A stretch of 64,000 nucleotides of DNA, taken from assembly GCA_023957995.1 (NCBI GenBank), contig JAMLGK010000011.1, positions 1 through 64,000 on the forward strand, read 5' to 3'. The position numbers and the translations under genes are program-made. Source of the DNA: Microthrixaceae bacterium. GTDB lineage: Bacteria; Actinomycetota; Acidimicrobiia; Acidimicrobiales; Microtrichaceae. Numbering within the stretch: the first letter of the stretch is position 1; every line of letters begins with the position of its first letter. Below, piece after piece: positions 45,318 to 53,979 of this stretch. The notes beneath the pieces were generated by a model. The model did no database searches. It was not told the DNA's origin and worked only from the letters and a program-made list of their open reading frames with translations.

Positions 45318-47279
45318 CTACTGAACCTCGGTGGAGGCGTCCCCGACGCCGGCTTCCTTGGCCGCCTTGAGGCGTTCCCCGCGCTCGACCTCGATCTCGA
45401 CGAGTGCGTGCTGCACGGCGGCGAACTGTTCCGGGGTCACCGCCGGGAGCTCGAATGCTCCGTGGACGAACGCCGCGGTGTCACCGCGGTAGTCATGGCC
45501 GAACGACTTGAACTCGCCGGGCACGGTGCGCATGGCGTTCATGGCGTCCACGATCACCTGGACCAGTGTGAGGACGGGGATCCAGTCCATCTCCTCTGGC
45601 ACGTTGCGGCCCCGGTTGCCGTCGGCCAACCACGGCGGCCGTTTCACCGCGAGCCTCGGCGACATGAGCGCTATCGGATCGTTGTCGTGGTCGAGGATGA
45701 CCGCCCGCATCGCTGCACGCTGGTCATCGGTGAGCTCGGCGAACTGCTCGGGGCGGTCGAAGGCGCCCACGGTTCCCGGTGCGACATTGGGTCCGCGCCC
45801 CTCGCGCATCCCCGTGCGCGACCACTTGGCGAGTCCCGGCAGGCCGAACCACAGAGCCCGGTCCACGCCGTAGTGGTCGAGGCCCTCGATCCCGGTTCGC
45901 ATCACGATGTCCGACGAGGCCCAGGCGCCGAGGCTCTCGCCGAAGACGAAGACCTTGGGCCGGTTCTCCGGTGGGCGCTCGGCCAGGCGCTGCTTCACGC
46001 TCCACATCAGCAAGCGGAACTGCGAGCGCCCGAGCGCCACTGTCTGTACCGCGAGGAACGACGGAGACCGCCCGTACTGCACGCAGGCCGTTGCCATGTC
46101 ACCACGTGTGAACAGTTCCGCGGCCGACACCACGGCCTGGTCGACCCAGCCGGTTCCGGTGGGGGAGAACAACAGGAGGTGCGAGCGGTCGAAGGCGCCG
46201 AGGCGCTCCATCTCGTCACACATCATCTCGGAGCGTCCGGCCGGGTAGACCGGTTCGGAGTTGACTCCCACGTAGGCCCGCACCGGTTCGGCCACCGCAG
46301 GCTCGCCGAGTGTGGACTCGATCAGTTCTGTGGTGACCACGTCGGTCACGAAGCGACGGCCCTGAAGACCCAGTTCGTCGAAAGGTGATTCCGAGGCCGG
46401 CCCACCCGACACGTGCATGGACGTCGGCGGTTCGTCGTAGCCGGGCTCGATCTTCTCGTTGGCGCGGGCGATGCGCGCCACGCCGGTGTTGTAGAGGGCG
46501 GCCACACCTGCGCCCCAGAGCGCTGCGTTGACCGCACGGCCGATCACCTGGTGCGGTATGTCGGGCCCGAAGAAGTCAGCGGTCCCCTTGGCCGACCCGC
46601 GGAAGGCCTTGCCGAGCAGGTGACCGACGGTGGATACGGCGACGCCGATCCCGACGGTGCCGACGAGGTTGGCCGGCTTGTCGTCGTCGGTCCACCGCTG
46701 GATGATCGAAGCGCGTGTCTTGAGCGACTTGGCGGATCGGTACATGGCGTAGCCGGCACCGGCGGCGCCGATGGTCAGGGGCCGCCAGGGGCCCTTTGCC
46801 GGGAACCGGCGACGTCCTTCGTTGGCGGCCTCGTAGACCATGCCGCCGATGGCGGCGGCGACGGTCAGGTCACCGAGGCTCCGCACGCTCGAGACCAGCG
46901 TGTGTTCGTCCTCGGTTTCGGTGATGTTGGCGAGCGACCACCCGGCTGCAGCGATGCCGCCCCGGGCGAGCAGTCGCCATCCGATGGGTGTGGTCTCCGG
47001 TGCGATGCGGCTCGCCACCCAGTGCACGGGGGCGTTGACCGCGCCTGCTGCCAGCACCGCGAGTCCGGCGGCCATGCCCTGGTGCATGGTCGCGCGGGGC
47101 ATCAGCGACGGCCCGTAGGCGTCGACCAGGGACTGCACCTGCAGCGGTGACGAGGGGCTGCTCAACAGCGGGTTGATGGCCGAGGCCAACTCGGATGCCC
47201 CGCGGGACATCAGCTTCGGAGCGGCCGGGGAGCCGTTCGCTTCGGGGGTGGTGTCGGTGGGTTCGGTCGTTGTCGCCAT
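45318..47279 (-). CDS. alpha/beta hydrolase of the PF10081-type membrane-anchored family
   Basis: The 653-residue protein has an N-terminal half with several hydrophobic segments (about 65-260, for example MAAGLAVLAAGAVNAPVHWV) and a C-terminal hydrolase half with nucleophile elbow FGESLGAWAS, FSPTGTGWVDQA, ILDHDNDPIALM and a late His region FKSFGHDYRGDT. This matches the two-part alpha/beta hydrolase family common in actinobacteria; the substrate is unknown, and a lipid or ester is likely. ATG at 47279. It is divergent from the amidase gene and about 90 bp downstream of the parC start on the same strand. No lipobox is seen. Confidence 0.8.
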   Translation of the reverse strand: MATTTEPTDTTPEANGSPAAPKLMSRGASELASAINPLLSSPSSPLQVQSLVDAYGPSLMPRATMHQGMAAGLAVLAAGAVNAPVHWVASRIAPETTPIGWRLLARGGIAAAGWSLANITETEDEHTLVSSVRSLGDLTVAAAIGGMVYEAANEGRRRFPAKGPWRPLTIGAAGAGYAMYRSAKSLKTRASIIQRWTDDDKPANLVGTVGIGVAVSTVGHLLGKAFRGSAKGTADFFGPDIPHQVIGRAVNAALWGAGVAALYNTGVARIARANEKIEPGYDEPPTSMHVSGGPASESPFDELGLQGRRFVTDVVTTELIESTLGEPAVAEPVRAYVGVNSEPVYPAGRSEMMCDEMERLGAFDRSHLLLFSPTGTGWVDQAVVSAAELFTRGDMATACVQYGRSPSFLAVQTVALGRSQFRLLMWSVKQRLAERPPENRPKVFVFGESLGAWASSDIVMRTGIEGLDHYGVDRALWFGLPGLAKWSRTGMREGRGPNVAPGTVGAFDRPEQFAELTDDQRAAMRAVILDHDNDPIALMSPRLAVKRPPWLADGNRGRNVPEEMDWIPVLTLVQVIVDAMNAMRTVPGEFKSFGHDYRGDTAAFVHGAFELPAVTPEQFAAVQHALVEIEVERGERLKAAKEAGVGDASTEVQ

Positions 47280-47432
47280 GGTGTGTGCTCTGGTGTGTGT
47301 TCCGGGCCGCGATGTCGATCACCGCAGCAGCTGCCTTTCGGCTCTCGGGGGTCAGCCCTGAGTATTCGGTGCGCCCAGTATTCCGTGTCGGCGCACCGGT
47401 GGCCTGCCATTGTGCGAAACAGCATTTCTGAA

Positions 47433-47448
47433 TCAAGTTCAGACTTGA
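47433..47448. promoter_or_regulatory. palindrome upstream of the amidase gene
   Basis: TCAAGT, spacer TCAG, ACTTGA: a perfect 6-4-6 inverted repeat in the intergenic region between the divergent hydrolase and amidase genes, just ahead of the amidase -10. Possible operator. Confidence 0.45.
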
Positions 47449-47460
47449 CCTGTGGTCATG

Positions 47461-47466
47461 TAGTGT
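47461..47466 (+). promoter_or_regulatory. -10 element of a leaderless promoter (amidase)
   Basis: TAGTGT, 6 nt ahead of the ATG at 47473; a TTCAGA lies 17 nt upstream as a possible -35. Confidence 0.55.
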
Positions 47467-47472
47467 TCTGCC

Positions 47473-49014
47473 ATGACCGAGACACCATGGCTGGACGACG
47501 CATGTTCGTTGGTTGACGCATTCCGCAAGGGCGACCGTTCGCCCCTCGAGGAGCTCGAGGCGACCCTCGACGCGATCGACCGCAGCGACCTGAACTGCTT
47601 CTCGCACGTCGACCGGGAGCGGGCCGAGGCCGCGGCCGCAGCCGCCGACGTCTCCAAGCCCTTCGGAGGAGTCCCGTTCGGCATCAAGGAACTCGAACAG
47701 GTCAAGGGCTGGCCCGACACACAGGCCTCGTTGCTCTTCGCGGACCGCAAGGCCGCCCACACCAGCAGCATCATCGACCGCGCCATAGGAATCGGTGGTG
47801 CGGTACCCGTGGGCCTCACCACCGCCAGCGAGTTCGGTGGGCTCAACGTGAGCGTCACCAAGCTCAACGGAGTCACCCACAACCCCTGGCGCCATGGTCG
47901 GACCTGTGGCGGATCGTCGTGTGGCAGCGCTTCCGCAGTGGCGGGCGGCCTCGTGTCGCTGGCCTCCGGCGGCGACGGGGGCGGGTCGCTGCGGATCCCG
48001 GGTGGCTACACCGGTCTCATCGGATTCAAGGGCACGTTCGGCCGGACGACACGCGGGCCTTCCGCGTACTCCCGCCCGGGCACGGTCGTGCTCGGAAACA
48101 TGGCGCGCTCGGTCAGGGACGCCGCTCGCTACTACGACGTGGTCTGTGGGGTCGACCTCACAGACCCCACCGCCCTGCCCTCATCGGGCACCTGGGAGAG
48201 CGATCTCGGCACCCATGATCTCAAGGGCCGCAAGGTGGCGATCCTGCCCTCGATCGGCGGGGTGGCCCTCGAGCCCGGAGTCGAGGAGCGGACCCGTGCC
48301 GCGGCCGCCGAGCTGGTCGCCGCCACCGGCATGGAGGTCGTCGAGATCTCACTCGAGCTCCCGAACCTCGCCGCTCAGTGGGCGATGGGGAACCTGTCGA
48401 CACTGGTACCAGAACTGGGCAGCTCCTGGCCGCGGCGTCGCAAGGAGCTCACCTACGAGATGGAGGTCGGGATGATGCTGGCCGAGACCTTCTACAACAT
48501 CCATGTGGCGGGTGTGGCGGAGGACCGGCGCGTCAAGGCCTACCAGGCGATGGCGCAGGCGTTCTCCGAGGTCGACTTCATCATGTGCGCCACCAACCCC
48601 GGGCCCGCCTTCCCGGCGGAGAGCACCAACAGCAGCCCGACGCGCACGCCGCTCGACGCGCTCCAGGAGAGCGCCGCGGCAGATCTCGCCGCCCGCGCCG
48701 GCCTGATGGGAATCCGGGTGGCCTCAGGGGTGGCTCCCAAGCTGCCCAATGCCATCCTCGACCTGGTGACCGAAAAGGCCCCCGATGTCGTGACGATGGG
48801 TGGTCTCACGATCATCTCCAACCTCTACGGGAACCCGGCGGTGTCGATCCCTGCCGGCACCGTCGACGGGCTCCCGGTCGGTCTGCAGGTGCTGGCACCG
48901 CACCACCGCGACGGGCTGCTGTTCGATGTGGCACTCGCAGCCGAGCGCAACATGCCCTGGCCGATGGTCGCCCCACCGGTCGCCGAGAGGGCGCACTCGA
49001 ACCAGCCCGCCTGA
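47473..49014 (+). CDS. amidase signature family hydrolase
   Basis: Hydrolyses C-N amide bonds using a Ser-cisSer-Lys triad. Seen: catalytic Lys in GGVPFGIKELEQVKGWP (about residue 72), the Gly/Ser signature GGSSCGSASAVAGGLVSLAS followed by GGDGGGSLRIP with both serines, and GFKGTFGRTTRGP. Length is 513. The gene has its own leaderless promoter and a palindromic operator candidate, so it is probably regulated. An MFS exporter follows after 93 bp with a separate -10. The substrate could be a small amide or amino-acid amide; it is not the GatA subunit, as no gatB/gatC neighbours exist. Confidence 0.9.
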   Translation: MTETPWLDDACSLVDAFRKGDRSPLEELEATLDAIDRSDLNCFSHVDRERAEAAAAAADVSKPFGGVPFGIKELEQVKGWPDTQASLLFADRKAAHTSSIIDRAIGIGGAVPVGLTTASEFGGLNVSVTKLNGVTHNPWRHGRTCGGSSCGSASAVAGGLVSLASGGDGGGSLRIPGGYTGLIGFKGTFGRTTRGPSAYSRPGTVVLGNMARSVRDAARYYDVVCGVDLTDPTALPSSGTWESDLGTHDLKGRKVAILPSIGGVALEPGVEERTRAAAAELVAATGMEVVEISLELPNLAAQWAMGNLSTLVPELGSSWPRRRKELTYEMEVGMMLAETFYNIHVAGVAEDRRVKAYQAMAQAFSEVDFIMCATNPGPAFPAESTNSSPTRTPLDALQESAAADLAARAGLMGIRVASGVAPKLPNAILDLVTEKAPDVVTMGGLTIISNLYGNPAVSIPAGTVDGLPVGLQVLAPHHRDGLLFDVALAAERNMPWPMVAPPVAERAHSNQPA

Positions 49015-49039
49015 GTCTCCTCCGTCTCAGGAGCCGACG

Positions 49040-49079
49040 GGTTTCGGGACCATCCGGTTTCGGGACCATCGAGTTTCCC
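49040..49079. repeat. 16-bp tandem repeat downstream of the amidase gene
   Basis: GGTTTCGGGACCATCC at 49040, GGTTTCGGGACCATC at 49056 and a decayed third GAGTTTCCC at 49071, flanked by two copies of GCCGACGG (49033, 49084). It lies in the gap before the MFS gene promoter. Confidence 0.8.
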
Positions 49080-49095
49080 ACCGGCCGACGGGACC

Positions 49096-49101
49096 TAGTC
49101 T
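49096..49101 (+). promoter_or_regulatory. -10 element of a leaderless promoter (MFS exporter)
   Basis: TAGTCT, 6 nt ahead of the ATG at 49108. Confidence 0.55.
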
Positions 49102-49107
49102 CGATCG

Positions 49108-50766
49108 ATGTCCACGGTGAGCGCCGGCACACAAGCTGATCCGACCGTACAGAGGCCCTGGGCAGCCCTGGGAGCACTGCTCGCCGGGCTGAGCATCATC
49201 ATCATCGACGGCAGCGTCGTGAACGTGCTGCTGCCCGACATGGTCAACGACATAGGTCTCACGCAGACCGATGCGCAGTGGGTCAACAGCATCTACTCGT
49301 TGATCTTCGCCGCGCTGTTGATAACGGTCGGGTCCTTCGCCGACCGGTACGGCCGACGCAAGCTGTTCCTGATCGGCACGGTCGTGTTCATGGCCGCCTC
49401 GCTCGGAAGCGCGTCTGCCGGCGATGCATCGGTGCTGATCGGATTCCGGGCGGTGCAGGCGATGGGGGCATCGATGATGTTGCCGTCATCGATAGCCGTG
49501 ATCAACGTGCTCTTCACGGGCGAACGCAGGGCAGCTGCCTTCGGGCTCTGGGGAGCTGTGTTCGGAGGTGCCGCCGCCCTCGGCCCTCTGCTCGGTGGGT
49601 TCCTGGCCGAGGAGTTCTCCTGGCGCTGGGCGTTCCTGATCAACATCCCGGTGGGCCTCGCCGCCGCCGTGGCCGTGATGGCGTTCGTGCCCGAGACCCG
49701 CGGTCCGCGTGGAAACGGATTCGATCCGGTCGGGATCGTGCTGTCGACCACGGGCCTCGCCCTGGTCGTGTTCGGTCTGATCGAGGCCCAGAACTACGGG
49801 TGGTGGACCGCCACCAGCGATTTCGACCTCGGACCGCTGAGCATCCACACCGGTGGGCTCTCGATCGTGCCGATGGCGCTTGGGTTGGGTGTGGTGCTGA
49901 TCGTCGCGCTGGTGGGTTGGGAGGAGATGCGGGGTTCCCGCGGCAAGGCGCAGCTGTTCCGGCTCGATCTGTTCGGGATCCGCCGCTACGGCTTCGGCAA
50001 CGTGGTCGCGCTGGTGGTGAGCCTCGGGGAGTTCGGGATCCTCTTCGCCCTGCCGTTGTGGATCCAGTCGGTGCACGGGTTCGATCCGCTGGTGACCGGA
50101 GCCATCCTGGCGACCCTCGCGATCGGCACCCTCAGCTCGGGTGGGGCGGCCCGGCACGTGTCGGCCGCGATCGGAGCCACCTGGGTGGTCCGCCTTGGCA
50201 TGGTGCTCGAGATCGTGGGCATCGTGGTCATCGGTGCAACCGTTTCGGTGACGCGCAGCCCCTGGTGGTTGGTCGTGGGCCTGATCGTCTACGGCCTCGG
50301 CGTGGGGTTCGCGACGGCCCAGCTGACCAATGTGGTGCTCGAGGACGTTCCCGACGAGAGCTCGGGGCAGGCCTCCGCCATGACCTCGACGTTCCGTCAG
50401 GTCGGGTCAGCGCTCGGGGCGGCCTGCCTCGGTGCGGTGCTGTTCGGATCCCTGGGTCTGAATCTGTCGAGCGCCCTGGAGAGCGAACAGGATCTGCCGA
50501 GCGCTCAGGCCGACAGGATCGCGACCGCTGTGCGCGAATCGGCCGGTCAGGCCATCACGAAGCTCGACGAGGTTCCGGAACTCGCTCCGGAGGCCGACGA
50601 CTCCAAGGTGGCATTCACCGAGGCCACCCGGACCACGGCCTGGGTGGCTGCGGCCTTCGTGTTCCTCGGTCTGTTGGTGAGCTTCGGTCTGCCCACCTCG
50701 ACCCGCGGACCAGAAGAGCCGGTCGGGGCCCGAACGGCCGGTCGGGACGCTTCAGCCGAGCCCTAG
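49108..50766 (+). CDS. MFS drug/metabolite exporter, DHA2 (EmrB/QacA) family
   Basis: Proton-driven efflux protein with about 14 membrane segments, 552 residues. Seen: helix 1 motif LSIIIIDGSVVNVLLPDM (motif D1), the loop GSFADRYGRRKLFL (motif A), RAVQAMGASMMLPSS (motif B) and GPLLGGFLAEEFSWRW (motif C, antiporter signature). A periplasmic loop near the C-terminus is acidic. The last residues (DASAEP) are encoded by the first unit of the 16-bp repeat array. It follows the amidase gene, with its own promoter, and converges on the LLM gene. The exported compound is unknown. Confidence 0.9.
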   Translation: MSTVSAGTQADPTVQRPWAALGALLAGLSIIIIDGSVVNVLLPDMVNDIGLTQTDAQWVNSIYSLIFAALLITVGSFADRYGRRKLFLIGTVVFMAASLGSASAGDASVLIGFRAVQAMGASMMLPSSIAVINVLFTGERRAAAFGLWGAVFGGAAALGPLLGGFLAEEFSWRWAFLINIPVGLAAAVAVMAFVPETRGPRGNGFDPVGIVLSTTGLALVVFGLIEAQNYGWWTATSDFDLGPLSIHTGGLSIVPMALGLGVVLIVALVGWEEMRGSRGKAQLFRLDLFGIRRYGFGNVVALVVSLGEFGILFALPLWIQSVHGFDPLVTGAILATLAIGTLSSGGAARHVSAAIGATWVVRLGMVLEIVGIVVIGATVSVTRSPWWLVVGLIVYGLGVGFATAQLTNVVLEDVPDESSGQASAMTSTFRQVGSALGAACLGAVLFGSLGLNLSSALESEQDLPSAQADRIATAVRESAGQAITKLDEVPELAPEADDSKVAFTEATRTTAWVAAAFVFLGLLVSFGLPTSTRGPEEPVGARTAGRDASAEP

Positions 50767-50842
50767 TGCAGCCGAGCCCTGGTGCAGCCGGGTACCGGTT
50801 CAGCCGAGGACCGGTTCAGCCGAGTACCAGTTCAGCCAGGGT
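50751..50842. repeat. 16-bp tandem repeat spanning two convergent stop codons
   Basis: Five exact-length 16-bp units (50751, 50767, 50783, 50799, 50815) plus a partial sixth at 50831, consensus TTCAGCCGAGNACCGG. The array begins inside the MFS gene, fills the 49-bp gap and ends inside the LLM gene; both stop codons lie within it. Confidence 0.92.
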
Positions 50843-51838
50843 CCGCATCTGCTCCGGGGTGCCTGGGTACATGGTGACGGTGGTGACCGGGCTGTCGCGC
50901 CACACCTCCAGGCGCTCCGCAATCCGCTCCTTGGGCCCGACGAGGGAGATCTCGTCCGCGAACTCGGTGGGCACGACGCCCACAGCCTCGTCCTTGCGGC
51001 CCTCCATGAACAGGTCCTGGATCCGCATGGCCTCCTCCTCGAAGCCCATGCGCGCCATCAGGTCGGTGTGGAAGTTCTTGCCCTTGGCGCCCATGCCCCC
51101 GATGTAGAAGGCGAGCATCGCCTTCACCGGAGCCAGCGCAGCCTCGATGTCGTCGCTGACGGTCATGTTGGCCATCGCCACCACCTCGAAGTCGTCCTTG
51201 GCCCCCGAGAGCTGCTCGGCGTACACCTCCTGGCGGAACGGTGAGTAGTACAGCGGAATCCAACCATCCGCGATCTCGGCGGTCATGGTCACGTTCTTGG
51301 GACCCTCTGCCCCGAGGAAGATCGGGATCTCCCGGCGCAAGGGATGCGTGATCGACTTGAGCGGCTTGCCCAGGCCCATCGAACCCGGACCGTGGTAGGG
51401 GTGTTGGTAGAACTCGCCGTCGAACTCCAGTGGCTCCTCGCGCGCCATCACCCGCCGGATGATCTCCACGTACTCGCGCGTGCGTGCCAGCGGCTTGCGG
51501 TACGGCTGGCCGTACCAACCCTCCACCACCTGCGGTCCCGAAGCCCCGAGGCCGAGCACCAGGCGCCCGTTGCTCAGGTGGTCGAGGGTGATCGCGTGCA
51601 TCGCCGTGGCGGTCGGGGTGCGCGCCGAGAGCTGCACCACCGAGGTGCCCAGCTTGATCCGGCTGGTGTGTCCGGCCAGGTAGGCCAACGGCGAGAACAC
51701 GTCGGATCCCCACGCCTCCGCGGTCCAGACCGAATCGAACCCCAGGTCCTCCGCGGCCTTCGTGGTCTCGATCAGTCCGGCTGGCGGCAACTGCCCCCAG
51801 TAGCCCCAGATGATCCCGAGTTTCAGGTCGTTTGCCAT
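50816..51838 (-). CDS. LLM class F420-dependent oxidoreductase
   Basis: Luciferase-like TIM-barrel oxidoreductase, probably using coenzyme F420. Seen: LGIIWGYWGQLPPAG, GFDSVWTAEAWGSDVFSPL, IKLGTSVVQLSARTPTATAM, HLSNGRLVLGLGASGPQV, typical of the actinobacterial LLM F420 group, and a closing QMRTLAELVLG. Length is 340. AAAGGGA precedes the ATG at 51838. The final residues LAELVL fall in the first unit of the downstream 16-bp repeat. The crotonase gene lies 107 bp upstream on the same strand. Its substrate is unknown. Confidence 0.88.
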   Translation of the reverse strand: MANDLKLGIIWGYWGQLPPAGLIETTKAAEDLGFDSVWTAEAWGSDVFSPLAYLAGHTSRIKLGTSVVQLSARTPTATAMHAITLDHLSNGRLVLGLGASGPQVVEGWYGQPYRKPLARTREYVEIIRRVMAREEPLEFDGEFYQHPYHGPGSMGLGKPLKSITHPLRREIPIFLGAEGPKNVTMTAEIADGWIPLYYSPFRQEVYAEQLSGAKDDFEVVAMANMTVSDDIEAALAPVKAMLAFYIGGMGAKGKNFHTDLMARMGFEEEAMRIQDLFMEGRKDEAVGVVPTEFADEISLVGPKERIAERLEVWRDSPVTTVTMYPGTPEQMRTLAELVLG

Positions 51839-51945
51839 GTTCCCTTTCCCGGCGGGAACCCGGGTGCTTCGCACCGCCCCGCCTCCTCCGCAACGTGGGG
51901 ACCCTGCCCCTCGGCGGCCGTGTTGGTTGTGGGTTTTTCGGAGAG

Positions 51946-52755
51946 CTACTTGCCCTGGAAGTTCGGTGTGCGCTTCTCCTTGAAGGCACGGGGGCCTTCC
52001 TTGGCGTCCTCGGAAGCAAACACGTCCCAGCCGTAGGTGAACTCGTGCTCGAGCGCCTCGGTCTCGGTCATGCCGTTGGTCTCGCGCAGCGTCCGAAGGA
52101 TGGCGCTCACCGCGAGCGGACCGTTGCTGCAGATGCGCTGGCCGATCTCGATCGCCTTGCCGAGGGCAGCTCCGTCGTCGACCACGTGGCCGATCAGCCC
52201 CAGTTCCAGTGCCCGTTCGGCCGACACGTGGTCGCCGGTGAGGAGCAGTTCGCAGGCGACGGTCCAAGGGATCTGGCGCGGGATCCGGACCGCTGACCCA
52301 CCCATGGGGTAGAGCGACCACCGGGCCTCGGAGATTCCGAACTTCGCGGCACGGCCGGCGACGCGCACCTCGGTGGCGCCCAGCAGTTCGGTGCCACCGG
52401 CGATGGCGGTGCCCTCCACCGCGGCGATGATCGGCACGTGCGGGCGCCAGCTGCGCAGCAGCGCCTTCCACGGCAGGTCGCCGTCTTCGGCGAGGCGTGC
52501 CTGAACGTCTATCTCGCTGTCGGAATCACCCTTGTGACCGCCGGCCATTTCCTTCAGGTCGGCTCCGGAACAGAAGTTCCCGCCCGATCCGGTGAGCACC
52601 AGTGCGCGGATGTCCGGATTCTCGTCGGCCTCGGTGAAGGCGTCGAAGAGGCGCACCAGCATCTCTCCGTTGATGGCGTTCTGGCGCTCCGGTCGGTTGA
52701 GCGTCACCACCAACAGGTGGCCGTCGCGTTCGGTGAGTACTGCTGGTTCGGTCAA
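51946..52755 (-). CDS. enoyl-CoA hydratase/isomerase (crotonase) family protein
   Basis: Acyl-CoA-processing enzyme of the crotonase fold. Seen: LNRPERQNAINGEM, the oxyanion-hole segment NFCSGADLKEM, AAVEGTAIAGGTELLGAT with the first catalytic-type Glu, and FGISEARWSLYPMGG with the second Glu, so hydratase chemistry is possible. Ending RAFKEKRTPNFQGK is typical. The preferred start is TTG at 52755 because GGGGGA lies just upstream and the protein then begins like its relatives; ATG 52818 would add 21 unconserved residues. Length is 269. Role: probably fatty or steroid/aromatic acyl-CoA breakdown with the other CoA genes nearby. Confidence 0.88.
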   Translation of the reverse strand: MTEPAVLTERDGHLLVVTLNRPERQNAINGEMLVRLFDAFTEADENPDIRALVLTGSGGNFCSGADLKEMAGGHKGDSDSEIDVQARLAEDGDLPWKALLRSWRPHVPIIAAVEGTAIAGGTELLGATEVRVAGRAAKFGISEARWSLYPMGGSAVRIPRQIPWTVACELLLTGDHVSAERALELGLIGHVVDDGAALGKAIEIGQRICSNGPLAVSAILRTLRETNGMTETEALEHEFTYGWDVFASEDAKEGPRAFKEKRTPNFQGK

Positions 52756-52880
52756 TTTTCCCCCGAGGTCCGAACCGGGCCGGTTGGTGGCCCGGAGATC
52801 CGTGCGAATCAGAACCATAGGCCGTCGTCCGCGACCGGCCCCAGTGCCGGGTGTTCGTCGGACCCGTTGGTCGGCACCGT

Positions 52881-52886
52881 TAGCCT
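52881..52886 (+). promoter_or_regulatory. -10 element of a leaderless promoter (NIPSNAP-like gene)
   Basis: TAGCCT, 6 nt ahead of the GTG at 52893. Confidence 0.55.
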
Positions 52887-52892
52887 CGGGCT

Positions 52893-53609
52893 GTGTCCAG
52901 GGTCTACATCCACGAGGTGGTCGAGGTCGACGGGACCCGGCGCGCCGACTACCAGCACCACATGACCGCCAACTGGGTTCCCGAGGCGGCCGAGCTGCGT
53001 CGCCAGAGCTGCTTCGCAGTGTTCACGCTCGTCGGTTCGACCGGTCCGTGGCCGAGGGTGATCAACATCTGGGAGTACGGATCCTGGGATGACCTGGCCC
53101 ACAACTTCTCGGTCGAGCTGACCGGCAACGACCACCGGGATCCGATGCTGCAGCGCTGGTGGGCCGAGGCAGCGGCTTTCCGGAGAGGTGGCATCGATCG
53201 GATCCTCGTCGCCGAGGGACCGGGTCTCGGGACACAGGACTGGGAGTCACGTGGAGGGACCTCGGCAACCTGCTACTCCCATGAGCTGATCTCGACGGCT
53301 CCCGGCGGTGCAAAGGCGCTGGCCGACTCACTCGGCTCCGCCGGGGCAGACGTCCTGGGCCGCGAAGGGGCTGAACTGGTCGGCTTGTGGCGCACAGCCA
53401 TGCGTGCCGACGACGAGGTGGTCGCGATCTGGGGCCATCCGGACTGGCAGTCCTGGCGCGACACCGAGGAGGCGTACGCATCCGGAGGCGGCTTCCGGTC
53501 CACGATGATCGAGAGCCGTCAACGCTGGCTGTTGGTCGACGCGGAGCTGTCACCGCTGCGGACGGGCCGCCAACCAGCAGCGTCCGACCGCCGACCCCTT
53601 CCGGACTAG
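52893..53609 (+). CDS. NIPSNAP-like dimeric alpha/beta-barrel protein
   Basis: A soluble protein of 238 residues, probably two ferredoxin-like repeats as in NIPSNAP and related proteins. Seen: VYIHEVVEVDGTRRADYQHH, then VINIWEYGSWDDLAHNF and a second half with ISTAPGGAKALADSLG and VVAIWGHPDWQSWRDTEEAY, the W-x-S/D pattern repeated in each half. Function of the family is poorly known. The GTG start at 52893 is supported by a TAGCCT 6 nt upstream. Its TAG stop shares the tetramer CTAG with the stop of the convergent gene. Confidence 0.7.
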   Translation: MSRVYIHEVVEVDGTRRADYQHHMTANWVPEAAELRRQSCFAVFTLVGSTGPWPRVINIWEYGSWDDLAHNFSVELTGNDHRDPMLQRWWAEAAAFRRGGIDRILVAEGPGLGTQDWESRGGTSATCYSHELISTAPGGAKALADSLGSAGADVLGREGAELVGLWRTAMRADDEVVAIWGHPDWQSWRDTEEAYASGGGFRSTMIESRQRWLLVDAELSPLRTGRQPAASDRRPLPD

Positions 53610-53935
53610 CGGCGGTTCTTGTCGCTCCAGTCGTTGTACTGGCGCAGGAACTCATCACGGACCTCCGCAACGGCGGCCCACAGATCCTCGGACCCGTCGG
53701 TCGCCACGATGTGCGCACGACCGACGTCGCCCTCGAAGGTGACCTTCTGGTCGTTGTGGTCCCGGTCCTTGACCATCACCTCGAGGGTGACCTGGTTGGC
53801 CTCGAGGCCGGTGAGGCGATGATCGATCCGGTGAAGGATCTCGAGCACCTTCTTGTGGTCCTTGGCATGGAATCCGTGCCCGAAGATGAGGCACTTCTCG
53901 AGTGTGGCCTGGTCAGCTGGTTGGTGGCTGGTCAT
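53606..53935 (-). CDS. HPF/RaiA-like small protein
   Basis: The 109-residue product resembles the N-terminal domain of hibernation-promoting factor / RaiA: a beta-alpha-beta-beta-beta-alpha order with VLEILHRIDHRLTGLE, VTLEVMVKDRDHNDQKVTFE, AHIVATDGSEDLWAAVAEV and a closing helix EFLRQYNDWSDKNRR. The DLWAA.. part matches the D-L-(Y/W)-A-A pattern of that family. It is short, lacking a C-terminal dimerisation domain, and acidic rather than basic overall, so ribosome binding is uncertain. Its stop (TAG) overlaps the convergent gene stop within CTAG. Confidence 0.55.
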   Translation of the reverse strand: MTSHQPADQATLEKCLIFGHGFHAKDHKKVLEILHRIDHRLTGLEANQVTLEVMVKDRDHNDQKVTFEGDVGRAHIVATDGSEDLWAAVAEVRDEFLRQYNDWSDKNRR

Positions 53936-53979
53936 GCACCTGTGTCTACCAGTGCTGGAGCAGTTTCGGACACAAGGGC

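Noticed and set aside
50751..50842. Repeat array considered as CRISPR
   Set aside because: 16-bp units abut with no spacers and no cas genes are in the window.
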